A stretch of 64,000 nucleotides of DNA from Corynebacterium callunae DSM 20147 (GCF_000344785.1 NC_020506.1:992001-1056000), one strand, 5' to 3'; positions 8,793-17,618 are shown, counted from the stretch's first letter. Made by a program: numbers and translations. The notes: generated from the letters alone by a model not told the origin.

Positions 8793-9683
8793 TTACTCTG
8801 GGGTGACCTTGCTAAAACGGATCTTATCGCCTGGTGCGAGCTGTGCTGCAAGATTTGAAGACTGCGCAGTAAGCACCGCGATAACCGGGTAACCACCGGT
8901 CACTGGATGATCTGCGCCAAAAATAACTGGGTGTCCACCGGGCGGAACTTGGATAGATCCGCGCACCATTCCTTCGCTTTTTAATTCCCCGGTTTGGACC
9001 CTCTCTAAAGGATTCGCAGAGTTCAGCCGAATGCCAATGCGATTGGAATCCTGACTGACCTCAAAAACCGTGGAATAGAAGCTGTTTTGTGATGCTGCAC
9101 TAAACCAGTCCGCGCGTGGACCCGGAACCACCTCAAGGGTGTTTGTTTTTTGAAGTGGCCAGCGCAAGGGGAGATGGCGCAGAGTAGGCCACCATGGCTT
9201 AGGCTGAACATCTTGCGCGATATGCAGCTCATCGCCTGCTTGCAAAGGTGCTGGGCCGATATGTGAGAGCAAATCAGATGAAGCAGATCCTAAGACCTTC
9301 TCCACCTTAAAACCGCCACGTACTGCCAAATAACTGCGCATGCCGCGGTCTGGAATGTTAAGGAAAATCCGGTCGCCTGCCTCCAGATCAATGATGGTAT
9401 TGCTCAGCGCATCCTTGTCTGGCCCATTGAGGCTTTTGACCTTTATGAGGGACTGCGCGCCACAAAAAATAACTGTGGCAGGATGCAGTGCCTCAAGTTC
9501 AAAACCGCCTAAAAGCACTTCAATGACCGTAGCGTCAGCGAGATTGCCCACGGCATAATTAGCGCGCGCTGCTGCTGCACGATCAAACACTCCGGAGGAG
9601 CTCACACCTGAGCTGGCAAAACCAAAGCGGCCGCGATCTTGGAACAGAGCTTGCAGGCCGGTGGAAAGTACTTTGAAACTCAT
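8793..9683 (-). CDS. pxpC: 5-oxoprolinase subunit C (biotin-dependent carboxyltransferase family)
   Basis: A 296-residue protein of the KipA / allophanate hydrolase subunit 2 family. It starts with the typical VLSTGLQALFQDRGRFGFASSGV and contains FGADHPVTGGYPVIAVL near the end. With PxpA and PxpB it forms the ATP-dependent 5-oxoprolinase that opens 5-oxoproline (pyroglutamate) to glutamate. It overlaps pxpB by four bases. Older annotations call it an allophanate hydrolase subunit; the pxpA neighbour favours the 5-oxoprolinase role. Confidence 0.88.
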   Translation of the reverse strand: MSFKVLSTGLQALFQDRGRFGFASSGVSSSGVFDRAAAARANYAVGNLADATVIEVLLGGFELEALHPATVIFCGAQSLIKVKSLNGPDKDALSNTIIDLEAGDRIFLNIPDRGMRSYLAVRGGFKVEKVLGSASSDLLSHIGPAPLQAGDELHIAQDVQPKPWWPTLRHLPLRWPLQKTNTLEVVPGPRADWFSAASQNSFYSTVFEVSQDSNRIGIRLNSANPLERVQTGELKSEGMVRGSIQVPPGGHPVIFGADHPVTGGYPVIAVLTAQSSNLAAQLAPGDKIRFSKVTPE

Positions 9684-10333
9684 CGTTTTACCTCCACAAA
9701 GCGGACGCTATCTCCAGATTTCAGCAAGGATGGCTGGGGTCGAGTGAGATCCCACATATCTAAAGTTGTCGAACCAAGCAACTGCCAACCACCGGGGGAG
9801 GCTTGCGGATATACAGCACTGAATTCTCCAGCTACTGCTACCGAACCAGCTGGAATTTTGGTGCGCGGTGATTCCAAGCGGGGGATATCCCAAAGAGGAG
9901 ACTGCGGCACCAGATAATAAAACCCAGGTGCAAAGCCGCCAAAAGCAGCGGTCCACAGCATTTCTCCATGGGCTTGTTTTACCTCTGCCACACTCAACTG
10001 CGTTAACTGCGCAATGGTGGCTAGATCAGGGCCATCATAAGTAACCGGGATTTCCACGATGGCCTGATCGCGCTTTTGTGCATTTTCTTGGGGGGCAAGG
10101 GAGATGTTATCCAACGCTTCTCTCAGCTGATTTAGAGAAGTTTGGGTGGGATCGAAGGTGATTAACAAAGTCTGCGCTGCTGGAATGGTATCCACCACTC
10201 CTGGCAATTGCGCTGACAATACTGCGCTATTGAGCATCAGTACTGCATCCAGCACATTTCCCTGTACTGCCCTAGCATCCACTTCGTTGAGATCAACAAT
10301 AAGAGCTTGATCTCCACAGAATTTAACATCCAT
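9680..10333 (-). CDS. pxpB: 5-oxoprolinase subunit B
   Basis: A 217-residue KipI / allophanate hydrolase subunit 1 family protein from the ATG at 10333; an earlier ATG at 10351 would lengthen the overlap with pxpA. The conserved FGGFAPGFYYL block and the RLESPRTKIPAGSVAVAG segment are present. It is the middle gene of the operon, overlapping pxpA by about 11 bases and pxpC by four, so the three subunits are probably made in fixed ratio. Confidence 0.88.
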   Translation of the reverse strand: MDVKFCGDQALIVDLNEVDARAVQGNVLDAVLMLNSAVLSAQLPGVVDTIPAAQTLLITFDPTQTSLNQLREALDNISLAPQENAQKRDQAIVEIPVTYDGPDLATIAQLTQLSVAEVKQAHGEMLWTAAFGGFAPGFYYLVPQSPLWDIPRLESPRTKIPAGSVAVAGEFSAVYPQASPGGWQLLGSTTLDMWDLTRPQPSLLKSGDSVRFVEVKR

Positions 10334-11081
10334 TAGAAACCTTGATGCCATGTGTATTAAGCGTGGAGATAATATTCTTGATCAACTCCAGAGCAGCAGG
10401 GTTATCGCCGTGGACGCATAGAGAATCAGCTTTAATCAAGACTTCTTCGCCGGTAATTGCCTTAATTGGCTGGCCTTGTGCAAAAGCGAGGGCTTGTGCT
10501 GCTGCAATCTGTGGGTCGTGATGGACCGCGCCGGGCTGGCTGCGGGAAACCAATTGTCCTGCAGCAGTATAAGCGCGGTCGGCAAAAGCTTCTTGTTGTA
10601 CCTGCAAACCCATGCAGCGAGCTTGTTCGACGATGGGGGAGCCTGCCAAAGCCATAAGTTTGAGAGTGGGATCAACCCGAGTGATTCCCTCAATGACCGC
10701 GGCTGCAGGTTCAGGATTTACCGCGATGGTGTTGTAGAGCGCACCATGAGGCTTGACGTATTCCACTGTTGCACCGGCAGCAGTGGCAATAGCTTGGATT
10801 GCACCGATTTGATAGATGGTTTCTGCAACCAGGTCTTCGTGGGAATAGTCAATAAACCGTCGCCCAAACCCAGCAAGATCGCGGTAACCGATATGAGCTC
10901 CGATACGCACGCCTCGGGAATAGGCGGCGCTGACCGTTTTTAGCATGACATTGGGATCGCCAGCATGAAATCCGCAGGCAATGTTTGCACTGGATACAAG
11001 ATCAAGCACGGCAGTGTCATTGCCCATTGTCCAGTTGCCAAAGCTTTCGCCGAGGTCACTGTTGAGGTCAAGGGTGGTCAT
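10323..11081 (-). CDS. pxpA: 5-oxoprolinase subunit A (LamB/YcsF family)
   Basis: A 252-residue LamB/YcsF protein with the family start LDLNSDLGESFGNW, the ANIACGFHAGDP metal/active-site block and VKPHGALYN. It supplies the amide-opening function of the PxpABC complex. It is the first enzyme gene after the transporter and precedes pxpB with an overlap. Transcription runs from the NRAMP-like gene towards pxpC. Confidence 0.9.
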   Translation of the reverse strand: MTTLDLNSDLGESFGNWTMGNDTAVLDLVSSANIACGFHAGDPNVMLKTVSAAYSRGVRIGAHIGYRDLAGFGRRFIDYSHEDLVAETIYQIGAIQAIATAAGATVEYVKPHGALYNTIAVNPEPAAAVIEGITRVDPTLKLMALAGSPIVEQARCMGLQVQQEAFADRAYTAAGQLVSRSQPGAVHHDPQIAAAQALAFAQGQPIKAITGEEVLIKADSLCVHGDNPAALELIKNIISTLNTHGIKVSNGC

Positions 11082-11144
11082 TGTGTGAGACCTTTCTTAG
11101 AATGCTGGGTTTTAGCTTGTGGCTGGTGTGCTTATTGTTAGCGC

Positions 11145-12410
11145 TTAGGAACTCAGCAGGTCAAAAACACTGCCGAAGGATACATAGGCCAAGAACCAGG
11201 CGATAATAAGGCCAATGACACCAATGATGATTAGCCACAGTGGGTACTTATAACCCTTGAGCAAGTCCTTTTGGCGGAAGATAGCAACGTAAATCATGAG
11301 CGTGAAGCCAACTGGTAGAACGAGGCCGTTAAAGGCGCCGGCGAATACCAGAAGCAGGGCTGGGGCAGTGCCGAGGAAGATAAACACTGAGCAAGAGATC
11401 AAGATGAAAACGATGGTGACCCAGTTTTGCAGCTTCTTCTTTTCTGGACGGTTAGGTACCAAGAAGGTTGCAGAGGTGTAGCTTGCGCCGATTACGGAAG
11501 AGATAGACGCGGCCCAGAGCACGGCACCAAAGATGCGGAGTCCAACTTCGCCAGCTGCATGCTCAAAGGCAGCAGCAGCCGGATTGGTTTCTCCGGTTAG
11601 TGAGATTCCGCCCGCTACCACGCCGAGAACTGCGAGGAAGAGGACAACGCGCATGAGGCCAGTGATCAAAATGCCAGTGATTGAGGAGTTTGAAACGGCC
11701 TTGATATTGTCTGGTCCGGTTTGGCCGGAATCCAGCATGCGGTGTGCGCCGGCATAAGTGATATAACCGCCGACAGTGCCGCCAACCAGGGTAGTAATAA
11801 CAAGCCAGTCGATGGTGTCAGGCAGGACCGTGTTTTTGAGGGCAGATCCCACTGGAGGTCCGGAGACAAAAGCGACATAGACGGTCAGGGCAATCATGAT
11901 GACGCCGAGGACCACGAGGAACTTATCCAGGGCATCGCTGAGGCGCTTGAACAAGAAGATTGCGATTGCGATTGCTGCGGTGAGGACACCACCAATTTTG
12001 ACGTCGAGGCCGAGAAGGGAGTTAAGTCCCAAACCGCCGCCGGCAATATTGCCGATGTTAAATACGGCGCCGCCGATGCAGACCAGGATTGCAAGCAGCC
12101 AACCAAGTCCAGGGATGACGGTATTGCCAAGTTCTTGGGCACGCATTTCGGAGATTCCGATAATGCGCCAAACATTGAGCTGTACCGCAATGTCAATGAG
12201 GATTGAGACGAGGATGGCAAAGGCAAAAGCTGCCCCAAGTTGGTTGGTAAATACTGCTGTTTGGGTCAGGAAGCCTGGGCCAATGGCCGAGGTTGCCATG
12301 AGGAAGATAGCGCCCATGAGGGCACTGCGTCCGGAAGCACTGGCAGCTGCTTGTTTGAGAGACGGGCTTTGTGCCTTAGCTAAAGCGGCAGCGTCTTGGT
12401 TTTTAGTCAC
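11145..12410 (-). CDS. NRAMP-family transporter linked to 5-oxoprolinase
   Basis: A 421-residue membrane protein with about eleven hydrophobic segments from the GTG at 12410, which follows AAAGGAG at good spacing; an upstream extension to 12476 is open but unsupported. Near the start, TSAIGPGFLTQTAVF resembles the first NRAMP helix, but the metal-binding DPGN motif of true manganese/iron NRAMP proteins is not seen (TSAIGPG is in its place). Together with the operon context, as in Bacillus ycsG beside ycsF, this suggests a substrate other than a divalent metal, perhaps 5-oxoproline or a related acid. That substrate is inference. Confidence 0.8.
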   Translation of the reverse strand: MTKNQDAAALAKAQSPSLKQAAASASGRSALMGAIFLMATSAIGPGFLTQTAVFTNQLGAAFAFAILVSILIDIAVQLNVWRIIGISEMRAQELGNTVIPGLGWLLAILVCIGGAVFNIGNIAGGGLGLNSLLGLDVKIGGVLTAAIAIAIFLFKRLSDALDKFLVVLGVIMIALTVYVAFVSGPPVGSALKNTVLPDTIDWLVITTLVGGTVGGYITYAGAHRMLDSGQTGPDNIKAVSNSSITGILITGLMRVVLFLAVLGVVAGGISLTGETNPAAAAFEHAAGEVGLRIFGAVLWAASISSVIGASYTSATFLVPNRPEKKKLQNWVTIVFILISCSVFIFLGTAPALLLVFAGAFNGLVLPVGFTLMIYVAIFRQKDLLKGYKYPLWLIIIGVIGLIIAWFLAYVSFGSVFDLLSS

Positions 12411-12523
12411 TGTCTCACTCCTTTCATTGAGGTGTTTAGAAACCCAATCCGAAGATCGTGGCGGATTGTTGAACAATTCTGGTGAATTGAAAGTGAGTTT
12501 AGACCCTCTGTGGCTGCCGACAC

Positions 12524-12547
12524 AATACCTAGTGCTGAATTGGTATT
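12524..12547. promoter_or_regulatory. inverted repeat AATACC-N12-GGTATT
   Basis: Six-base arms (12524-12529 and 12542-12547) in the divergent region between the transporter operon and its GntR-type regulator. A plausible distal operator, less certain than the one next to the regulator start. Confidence 0.4.
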
Positions 12548-12572
12548 TTTAGATGTAATAAAAAGGCTGTAA

Positions 12573-12590
12573 ATCCCATAACATTGGGAT
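12573..12590. promoter_or_regulatory. operator-like inverted repeat ATCCCA-N6-TGGGAT
   Basis: A perfect six-base inverted repeat (12573-12578, 12585-12590) that ends one base before the ATG of the GntR regulator. If the message is leaderless, the repeat covers the -10 region, so binding would block the regulator's own transcription. Autoregulation is inference. Confidence 0.5.
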
Positions 12591-12591
12591 C

Positions 12592-13245
12592 ATGACCTCG
12601 GCTATGGCAACCTCATTAGAGCTGGCAGCATTAATAACTTCCAAGATCGATCGCGGAGAATTAACCTCCGGAACTCGCCTTTCAGAGGTGGCTTTGGCAG
12701 AAGAGCTGGGAGTTTCTCGAAATACCTTGCGCGAAGCTTTTCGGGTGCTTGCCCAGGATGGATTGGTTGATCACATTCCTAATCGCGGAGTTTTCGTGCA
12801 TAGTTTTTCCAAGAGTGATGTCAATGACATCTATGCCTATCGAGAGTTTGTGGAGCTGGCGGCAATTCGTGCAGCTAAGGATCATCCTGCACAGGTCCAA
12901 CAATGTCTTCTGCAAATGCGCCAAGCTTATGAAAATGCGGTGACAGCCAATGAAAATGGGAATTGGCAAACTGTTGGATCTGAAAATAGTGCCTTTCACC
13001 TGGCAATAGTAGAATTAGCTGGGGTTAAGAGGCTGGTTATTGAGGCACGGAAAGTGCTGGCTTTAGCACGTATTGGCTTCCTGGAAACTCGAGATTCAGA
13101 AACCTTTCACAGCCCCTATGTGGAGTTGAATTCGGAGATTTTGCACCGCTTGGAAAAAGGGGAGTTCGTGGCTGCGGAAGATTTTCTCAAGCAGTACTTG
13201 GAACGCTCAAGGCAGGATCTCCTATCGCGTCTGCCTGAAAAGTAG
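12592..13245 (+). CDS. GntR family transcriptional regulator (FadR/VanR subfamily)
   Basis: A 217-residue regulator. Residues 5-70 are the GntR winged helix, with RLSEVALAEELGVSRNTLREAFRVLAQDGLV; the rest is an all-helical FCD-type effector domain. It is divergent from the NRAMP-pxpABC operon and is the obvious candidate to control it in response to 5-oxoproline or glutamate-related acids. Start is ATG at 12592, with another ATG four codons later; no ribosome-binding site is seen, fitting a leaderless message. Confidence 0.88.
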   Translation: MTSAMATSLELAALITSKIDRGELTSGTRLSEVALAEELGVSRNTLREAFRVLAQDGLVDHIPNRGVFVHSFSKSDVNDIYAYREFVELAAIRAAKDHPAQVQQCLLQMRQAYENAVTANENGNWQTVGSENSAFHLAIVELAGVKRLVIEARKVLALARIGFLETRDSETFHSPYVELNSEILHRLEKGEFVAAEDFLKQYLERSRQDLLSRLPEK

Positions 13246-13389
13246 AATTAGACTAAGATTATCTATTCAACAGTGTCCTAGCAGAGGTCTATCCCTGAGC
13301 AAAGGCGTAAGTTTTGCTTTAACCGCCTCTTCCTTTTGCTTGTAGCTTGGGTTATAGCAACGACAAGGCCACGGAAGGAGATTGACTCC

Positions 13390-14646
13390 ATGGCATTTGG
13401 ATTTTTTCAAAGGCGTAAGAAGAATCAAGAGGATAACCCTCAGGTTGATTTTTCCATGCCAGAAAACAACCCAGACAAAGACCCAGAAAATCTCTCGGAT
13501 GCACCCGCAAAAAATACGCGCAAAGTAGGCGACCCATTTGAACAAAAGGTGGAGCGGGATCAGCAAGGTCAGCTTTCACCGGCGGATCTTTTGCCTGATG
13601 TGGATTTGCCCCAGCTAAACCGGACTCGCGCTGATTTGCTTAGGCGCGAATTGGAATATCGTTTTGCTTTACAGGATGCGCATATCGATATTGAAGGCAG
13701 CTCGGCCAAGGTTTTGCGTGCTGATGGCGGTTCCGCTCATGTTTCCCTGCGTACTTTGGCTATGAATGCTGCAGGTTTGGGCAATGTGGATCAGCTCCCT
13801 GAATTGGTGGAAAGCTTTGTTCACGGCACTCTAGCCGATGCCACCTTGAGCGATATTTCCACAGCGGATCTTTATAAGAGTTTGAGGTTGCGTTTGCTTC
13901 CCACTCCGGAGGCAGAATCTGAGTTATTGGACCTGGGCGGCGATATCGAGGAACAAATCCGCGATGATTCCATCCTGCGGCCTTTTACCTCAGATATGTC
14001 GATTGCGCTGGTGCTAGACACCGAGCATGCCATCCGCATCCAGCCTTTACAGGAGCTCGAACGCTTTGACTCCCTCGAGGCCCTAGAGCGGGCTGCGGAT
14101 CGTAATACTTGGCAAGAGCTTGTCGACGCCTCCGTGGATGCCACCCACATCACCACAGAGGAGGGCGGCGAGGGTGCCGACTTCTGGGCATTTGAATCTG
14201 ATACTTATTACCTCGGAAGCGCCCCACTTTTCCTCACTGATTTATTGCGCATTTGGGCTCCTGACCTGGATCAAAGCAATGGCGTGATTTTTGCGGTGCC
14301 AGATCGAGATCTTTTGATTGCAAGGCCAGTAACCACCGGTGAAGATCTCATGAATGGCATTACTTCAATGGTGCGCATTGCCATGCGTTTTGGGTTGGGC
14401 AGTCCTACGTCGATTAGCCCTCGTTTGCACCTACTGCATGAAAATAACATCAACACCTTTACTGACTATCGCTTCATTCAAGCAGATAGTGCCGAAGAAT
14501 GGGAGGAGAGCTCTTTTGAGACTCCGCCACCCGGAGCCATCGGTATTGAAGTTCGCCCCGATGCTTATCTCATGGAGCGTCTCCAAGAAGGCGGCTTTGG
14601 AGACTTCGGGGATTTTGGCGAGGATCCACGCGATCTTGAATTTTAG
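13390..14646 (+). CDS. conserved hypothetical cytosolic protein, 418 residues
   Basis: Start chosen at the ATG at 13390, preceded by AAGGAG; an in-frame extension to 13336 lacks such a site. The N-terminus is basic (FFQRRKKNQ), followed by about 60 polar residues likely to be disordered, then a folded region from about residue 75 to 395, and an acidic tail rich in Gly, Phe and Asp (GDFGDFGEDPRDLEF). No membrane segment or signal peptide. I do not recognise the family. It is monocistronic, with a strong terminator shared with fumarase. Confidence 0.65.
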   Translation: MAFGFFQRRKKNQEDNPQVDFSMPENNPDKDPENLSDAPAKNTRKVGDPFEQKVERDQQGQLSPADLLPDVDLPQLNRTRADLLRRELEYRFALQDAHIDIEGSSAKVLRADGGSAHVSLRTLAMNAAGLGNVDQLPELVESFVHGTLADATLSDISTADLYKSLRLRLLPTPEAESELLDLGGDIEEQIRDDSILRPFTSDMSIALVLDTEHAIRIQPLQELERFDSLEALERAADRNTWQELVDASVDATHITTEEGGEGADFWAFESDTYYLGSAPLFLTDLLRIWAPDLDQSNGVIFAVPDRDLLIARPVTTGEDLMNGITSMVRIAMRFGLGSPTSISPRLHLLHENNINTFTDYRFIQADSAEEWEESSFETPPPGAIGIEVRPDAYLMERLQEGGFGDFGDFGEDPRDLEF

Positions 14647-14650
14647 CCAC

Positions 14651-14697
14651 AACTAAAAGTGGGGCCTACCGAATCGGTAAGCCCCACTTTTAGTTTT
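14651..14697. terminator. bidirectional terminator between the hypothetical gene and fumarase
   Basis: A long hairpin: arms ACTAAAAGTGGGG and CCCCACTTTTAGT around a central TACCG-AATCGGTA stem, with A/T runs on both sides. It serves two convergent genes. Confidence 0.9.
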
Positions 14698-14703
14698 TAA
14701 ACT

Positions 14704-16125
14704 TTAGAACTTGTTTGCACGCTCGGTGTGTGCCATGGACAAAACGTCAAGACGCTTGTCTAGTTCTTCTTCGGTGAGCTTTTCGCCATCAACGAAGCCG
14801 AGATCAATAACGGTCTGACGGATGGTCTTGCCTTCCTTCAGCGCGGTCTTTGCGACCTTTGCTGCAGCCTCGTATCCAATTGCGGAATTCAGCGGGGTAA
14901 CGATGGAAGGAGAAGACTCAGCGAGCTGCTTCATGTGCTCTTCGTTTGGCTCGATGCCATCAACCAGGCGAGTAGCAAAAACGCGAGCGGTGTTAGCCAG
15001 CAGGCGAGCGGACTCGAGGACGTTACGTGCCATTACTGGGATGAACACGTTGAGCTCGAACTGACCCTGAGTGCCGGCGAAGCCAACAGCTGCGTCATTG
15101 CCAATAACCTGAGCGGAAACCTGAGTTGCGGTCTCGCACAGAACTGGGTTGACCTTGCCAGGCATGATGGAAGAACCAGGCTGCAGGTCTGGCAGACGGA
15201 TCTCACCAAGACCGGTCAGTGGGCCGGAACCCATGAGGCGGATGTCGTTAGCGATCTTGTAGAGGGATACGGCGATAACGCGCATTGCGCCGGAGAATTC
15301 AACTAGTGCGTCACGAGCAGCCTGTGCTTCGAAGTGGTTTTCAGCTTCCTTGAGCTGCTCAACACCGGTGAGCTTGATGAGCTCAGCAACAACCTGGCCA
15401 CCGAATTCAGCGGAGGTGTTGATGCCGGTGCCGGCTGCGGTACCACCAATAGCAAGTTCACCGAGGCGAGGCAGGGTAGCTTCAACGCGCTCGATGCCCA
15501 GCTGGATCTGGCGAGCATAGCCACCAAATTCCTGGCCAAGGGTAACTGGAACAGCATCCATAAGGTGGGTACGTCCGGACTTAACAACCTCAGACCATGC
15601 GGTTGCCTTCTTAGCCAAGGACTCGTGGAGGACCTTCAGGCCTGGGATAAGGTCATTAACGGCAGCTTCGGTAGCAGCAACGTGAGTTGCGGTTGGGAAG
15701 GTGTCGTTGGAGGACTGACCCATGTTGACGTGGTCATTTGGGTGAACCTCAACGCCATTAGCCTTTGCAATGGATGCAATGACCTCATTGGTGTTCATAT
15801 TGGAGGAGGTACCGGAACCAGTCTGGAAAACATCGATTGGGAACTCAGCATCGTGCTTACCGGATGCGATCTCCTTACCAGCGGCGATGATGGCATCTGC
15901 CTTCTCTGCGTCGAGCGCACCGGTGTTCTTGTTTACCTGTGCACAAGCTGCCTTGAGCAGACCCATTGCGCGGATCTGTGCGGATTCCAAACCACGACCA
16001 GAGATAGGGAAGTTCTCTACGGCGCGCTGGGTCTGTGCTTGCCACAGTGCCTTTGCCGGGACCTTCACTTCACCCATGGTGTCGTGCTCAATACGGAATT
16101 CCTGCTCGGTCATGAAATCACTCAT
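14704..16125 (-). CDS. fumC: class II fumarate hydratase
   Basis: A 473-residue class II fumarase with the family signature [11 protein letters not shown] near residue 318, the SSNDTFPTA block and [10 protein letters not shown]. It interconverts fumarate and malate in the TCA cycle and is an iron-free homotetramer in this family. Start is ATG at 16125 or the ATG four codons later. Its position next to glpX matches mycobacterial Rv1098c-Rv1099c. Confidence 0.97.
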   Translation of the reverse strand: MSDFMTEQEFRIEHDTMGEVKVPAKALWQAQTQRAVENFPISGRGLESAQIRAMGLLKAACAQVNKNTGALDAEKADAIIAAGKEIASGKHDAEFPIDVFQTGSGTSSNMNTNEVIASIAKANGVEVHPNDHVNMGQSSNDTFPTATHVAATEAAVNDLIPGLKVLHESLAKKATAWSEVVKSGRTHLMDAVPVTLGQEFGGYARQIQLGIERVEATLPRLGELAIGGTAAGTGINTSAEFGGQVVAELIKLTGVEQLKEAENHFEAQAARDALVEFSGAMRVIAVSLYKIANDIRLMGSGPLTGLGEIRLPDLQPGSSIMPGKVNPVLCETATQVSAQVIGNDAAVGFAGTQGQFELNVFIPVMARNVLESARLLANTARVFATRLVDGIEPNEEHMKQLAESSPSIVTPLNSAIGYEAAAKVAKTALKEGKTIRQTVIDLGFVDGEKLTEEELDKRLDVLSMAHTERANKF

Positions 16126-16258
16126 TTCTTACTGAGAGTTAAATACGGCTGTCCCAAGCTTACCCTCACCTTTAGTGATCCACATTGGCCTCCCCCATAA
16201 ATGTGGCATATCTCTTGCAGTGGGGGTAAGGGGGAGGAAGTTTGTGTTTAAAAAAGTC

Positions 16259-16296
16259 AAAATGCAGTGCCCCCGGAAATGGAGGCACTGCATTTT
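16259..16296. terminator. terminator of the FMN reductase gene
   Basis: A perfect 13-bp stem (16259-16271 and 16284-16296) with arms reading AAAATGCAGTGCC and its complement, and A/T ends. It lies directly after the stop of the minus-strand FMN reductase gene. Confidence 0.85.
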
Positions 16297-16311
16297 AGAA
16301 AAGGTTAAAGA

Positions 16312-16872
16312 TTAGTTGCCCTTGCGGACGGTCTCCATAGCCTTGGTCCAGGTAACAACCTGCTCAAGCATTGCATCAACGGTGGTTGCGCTCTGCTCGG
16401 TTGGCTTGAAGGTTGGGTACTCGAAGTCGGTGAAGAGGCCGAACATGCCGGTCTTCTGAACGTGAGCGATCTGCAGCTCGGAAAGGATGCCACGCAGGTG
16501 CTCGGTTGCGCGAACGCCGGAAGCGGAGCCGTAGCCGACGATGCCAGCAGCCTTGTTGTTCCACTCAGCGGAGAGGAAGGAAAGAGCGTTGGAAAGTGCA
16601 GCTGGGACGGAGTGGTTGTACTCGCCGGTGACGAAGATGAAGCCGTCGAATTCAGCGATCTTTGCAGCCCAAGCCTTGGTGTGCTCGTTGCTGTACTGGC
16701 CGTAACCTGCAGGCATTGCCTCGTCGAGCAATGGGAAGTTGTAGTCTGCGATGTCAACAAGCTCGTACTCAGCGTCGTTACGCTGGGATGCGCGCTCGAG
16801 AACCCACTTTGCAACGTCAAGGTTGACGCGGCCTGGGCGGGTGGTTCCGGTGATGATGGCGATCTTGCTAAT
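16312..16872 (-). CDS. NADPH-dependent FMN reductase, apparent ATT start
   Basis: An FMN-reductase family flavoprotein (flavodoxin-like fold). From the likely start the protein is 186 residues: it opens with ISKIAIITGTTRPGR, the expected first strand and phosphate loop, and contains VTGEYNHSVPAALSNAL. The frame has no ATG, GTG or TTG at the right place; an ATT at 16872 follows AGGAGA by seven bases, so ATT (or ATC just before) appears to be the start. Downstream TTG at 16731 would remove the FMN loop. It probably supplies FMNH2; in C. glutamicum a similarly placed reductase (ssuI) serves sulfonate monooxygenases. Confidence 0.75.
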   Translation of the reverse strand: MSKIAIITGTTRPGRVNLDVAKWVLERASQRNDAEYELVDIADYNFPLLDEAMPAGYGQYSNEHTKAWAAKIAEFDGFIFVTGEYNHSVPAALSNALSFLSAEWNNKAAGIVGYGSASGVRATEHLRGILSELQIAHVQKTGMFGLFTDFEYPTFKPTEQSATTVDAMLEQVVTWTKAMETVRKGN

Positions 16873-16896
16873 GATGTATTCTCCTCAGATTTACTT

Positions 16897-16912
16897 AGTT
16901 GATGTATCAACT
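16897..16912. promoter_or_regulatory. palindrome upstream of the FMN reductase
   Basis: AGTTGATGTATCAACT: perfect seven-base arms around two bases, about 25 bp upstream of the apparent start. The size and symmetry fit an operator for a dimeric regulator. Regulator unknown. Confidence 0.5.
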
Positions 16913-17052
16913 ATTTGATGTTCAAAGTATAAAATAACTTTCCATGTCACGCAAGTCTTTCTTTAAAAGCTATTTCTACCTGGGGAGATGGGGAAGAGCT
17001 AGTGGGGAAAAGTGGCTTAATTTCACCGTGGAAGGAACGCTAGACCGAATTT

Positions 17053-17068
17053 TAGACTGCATGGTCTA
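17053..17068. promoter_or_regulatory. McbR operator TAGAC-N6-GTCTA
   Basis: TAGAC (17053-17057), six bases, GTCTA (17064-17068): an exact match to the published binding consensus of McbR, the TetR-type master repressor of methionine/cysteine and sulfur metabolism in C. glutamicum. It ends eight bases before the flavin reductase ATG, so bound repressor would block transcription start. A further TAGAC lies at 17041. Confidence 0.8.
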
Positions 17069-17076
17069 CTTAGTTT

Positions 17077-17568
17077 ATGACTTCAACACTTGTTTCCGGA
17101 ACCGACCTGCGCACCGTTCTCCGCAACGTGCCCACCCCAGTTGCTTTTATCGCTACTCATACTGAAGTGCCTCGTGGCATGGTTGTTGGCACCTTCGTCA
17201 GCATTAGCTTGGATCCACCACTGGTGGGAGTTTTTCTGCAAAAGTCCTCTTCTTCCTGGCCAGAAATTGAAAGGGCTTTGGTTACTGGTCAAGAATTGGG
17301 AATTTCACTTTTGGGCGCCCAACATGCAGAACATGTTCCTAAATTAGCAGGCCCAGCTGAGCAGCGTTTTGAAAACCTTGAGTGGTCAGGCACCAGCGGG
17401 GGAGCAATTCACCTGCACGGTGCGGACGCTACTTTGACTACCAGGCTTAATGATCTGCAAGACATTGGCGATCATTATTTTGCGGTTTTAGAAGTGGCTC
17501 ATGCTGCAACTAATGCTGACAATTCTTCTGCCTTGGTTTTCCACCGTTCGCAGGTAAGCCACCTTTAA
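17077..17568 (+). CDS. flavin reductase family protein (FMN-binding split barrel)
   Basis: A 163-residue flavin reductase-like protein: TDLRTVLRNVPTPVAFIATH at the start, then GMVVGTFVSISLDPPLVGVFLQKSSSSWP, the flavin-contact block of this family. It would provide reduced flavin to a monooxygenase. Its perfect McbR box ties it to sulfur supply, for example oxygenolytic release of sulfite from sulfonates, but no monooxygenase gene is nearby. No ribosome-binding site is seen, and the leader would be very short. Confidence 0.85.
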   Translation: MTSTLVSGTDLRTVLRNVPTPVAFIATHTEVPRGMVVGTFVSISLDPPLVGVFLQKSSSSWPEIERALVTGQELGISLLGAQHAEHVPKLAGPAEQRFENLEWSGTSGGAIHLHGADATLTTRLNDLQDIGDHYFAVLEVAHAATNADNSSALVFHRSQVSHL

Positions 17569-17580
17569 AATAGAATCCAC

Positions 17581-17618
17581 AAAACCCTCTTCGGAAAAAT
17601 TTTTCCGAAGAGGGTTTT
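17581..17618. terminator. terminator, perfect 19-bp inverted repeat
   Basis: A perfect palindrome with 19-bp arms and no fixed loop, GC-rich in the middle of each arm and ending in TTTT. It follows the flavin reductase and also faces the convergent glpX gene. Confidence 0.9.

Noticed and set aside
15334..16200. Long open frame (288 codons) antisense to fumarase
   Set aside because: Sequence is low-complexity, without recognisable domains, and the opposite strand encodes an unmistakable fumarase; codon structure of the sense gene creates the open antisense frame.
16944..17165. Open frame between the two flavin reductase genes
   Set aside because: It overlaps the McbR operator and the flavin reductase start and encodes no plausible protein.
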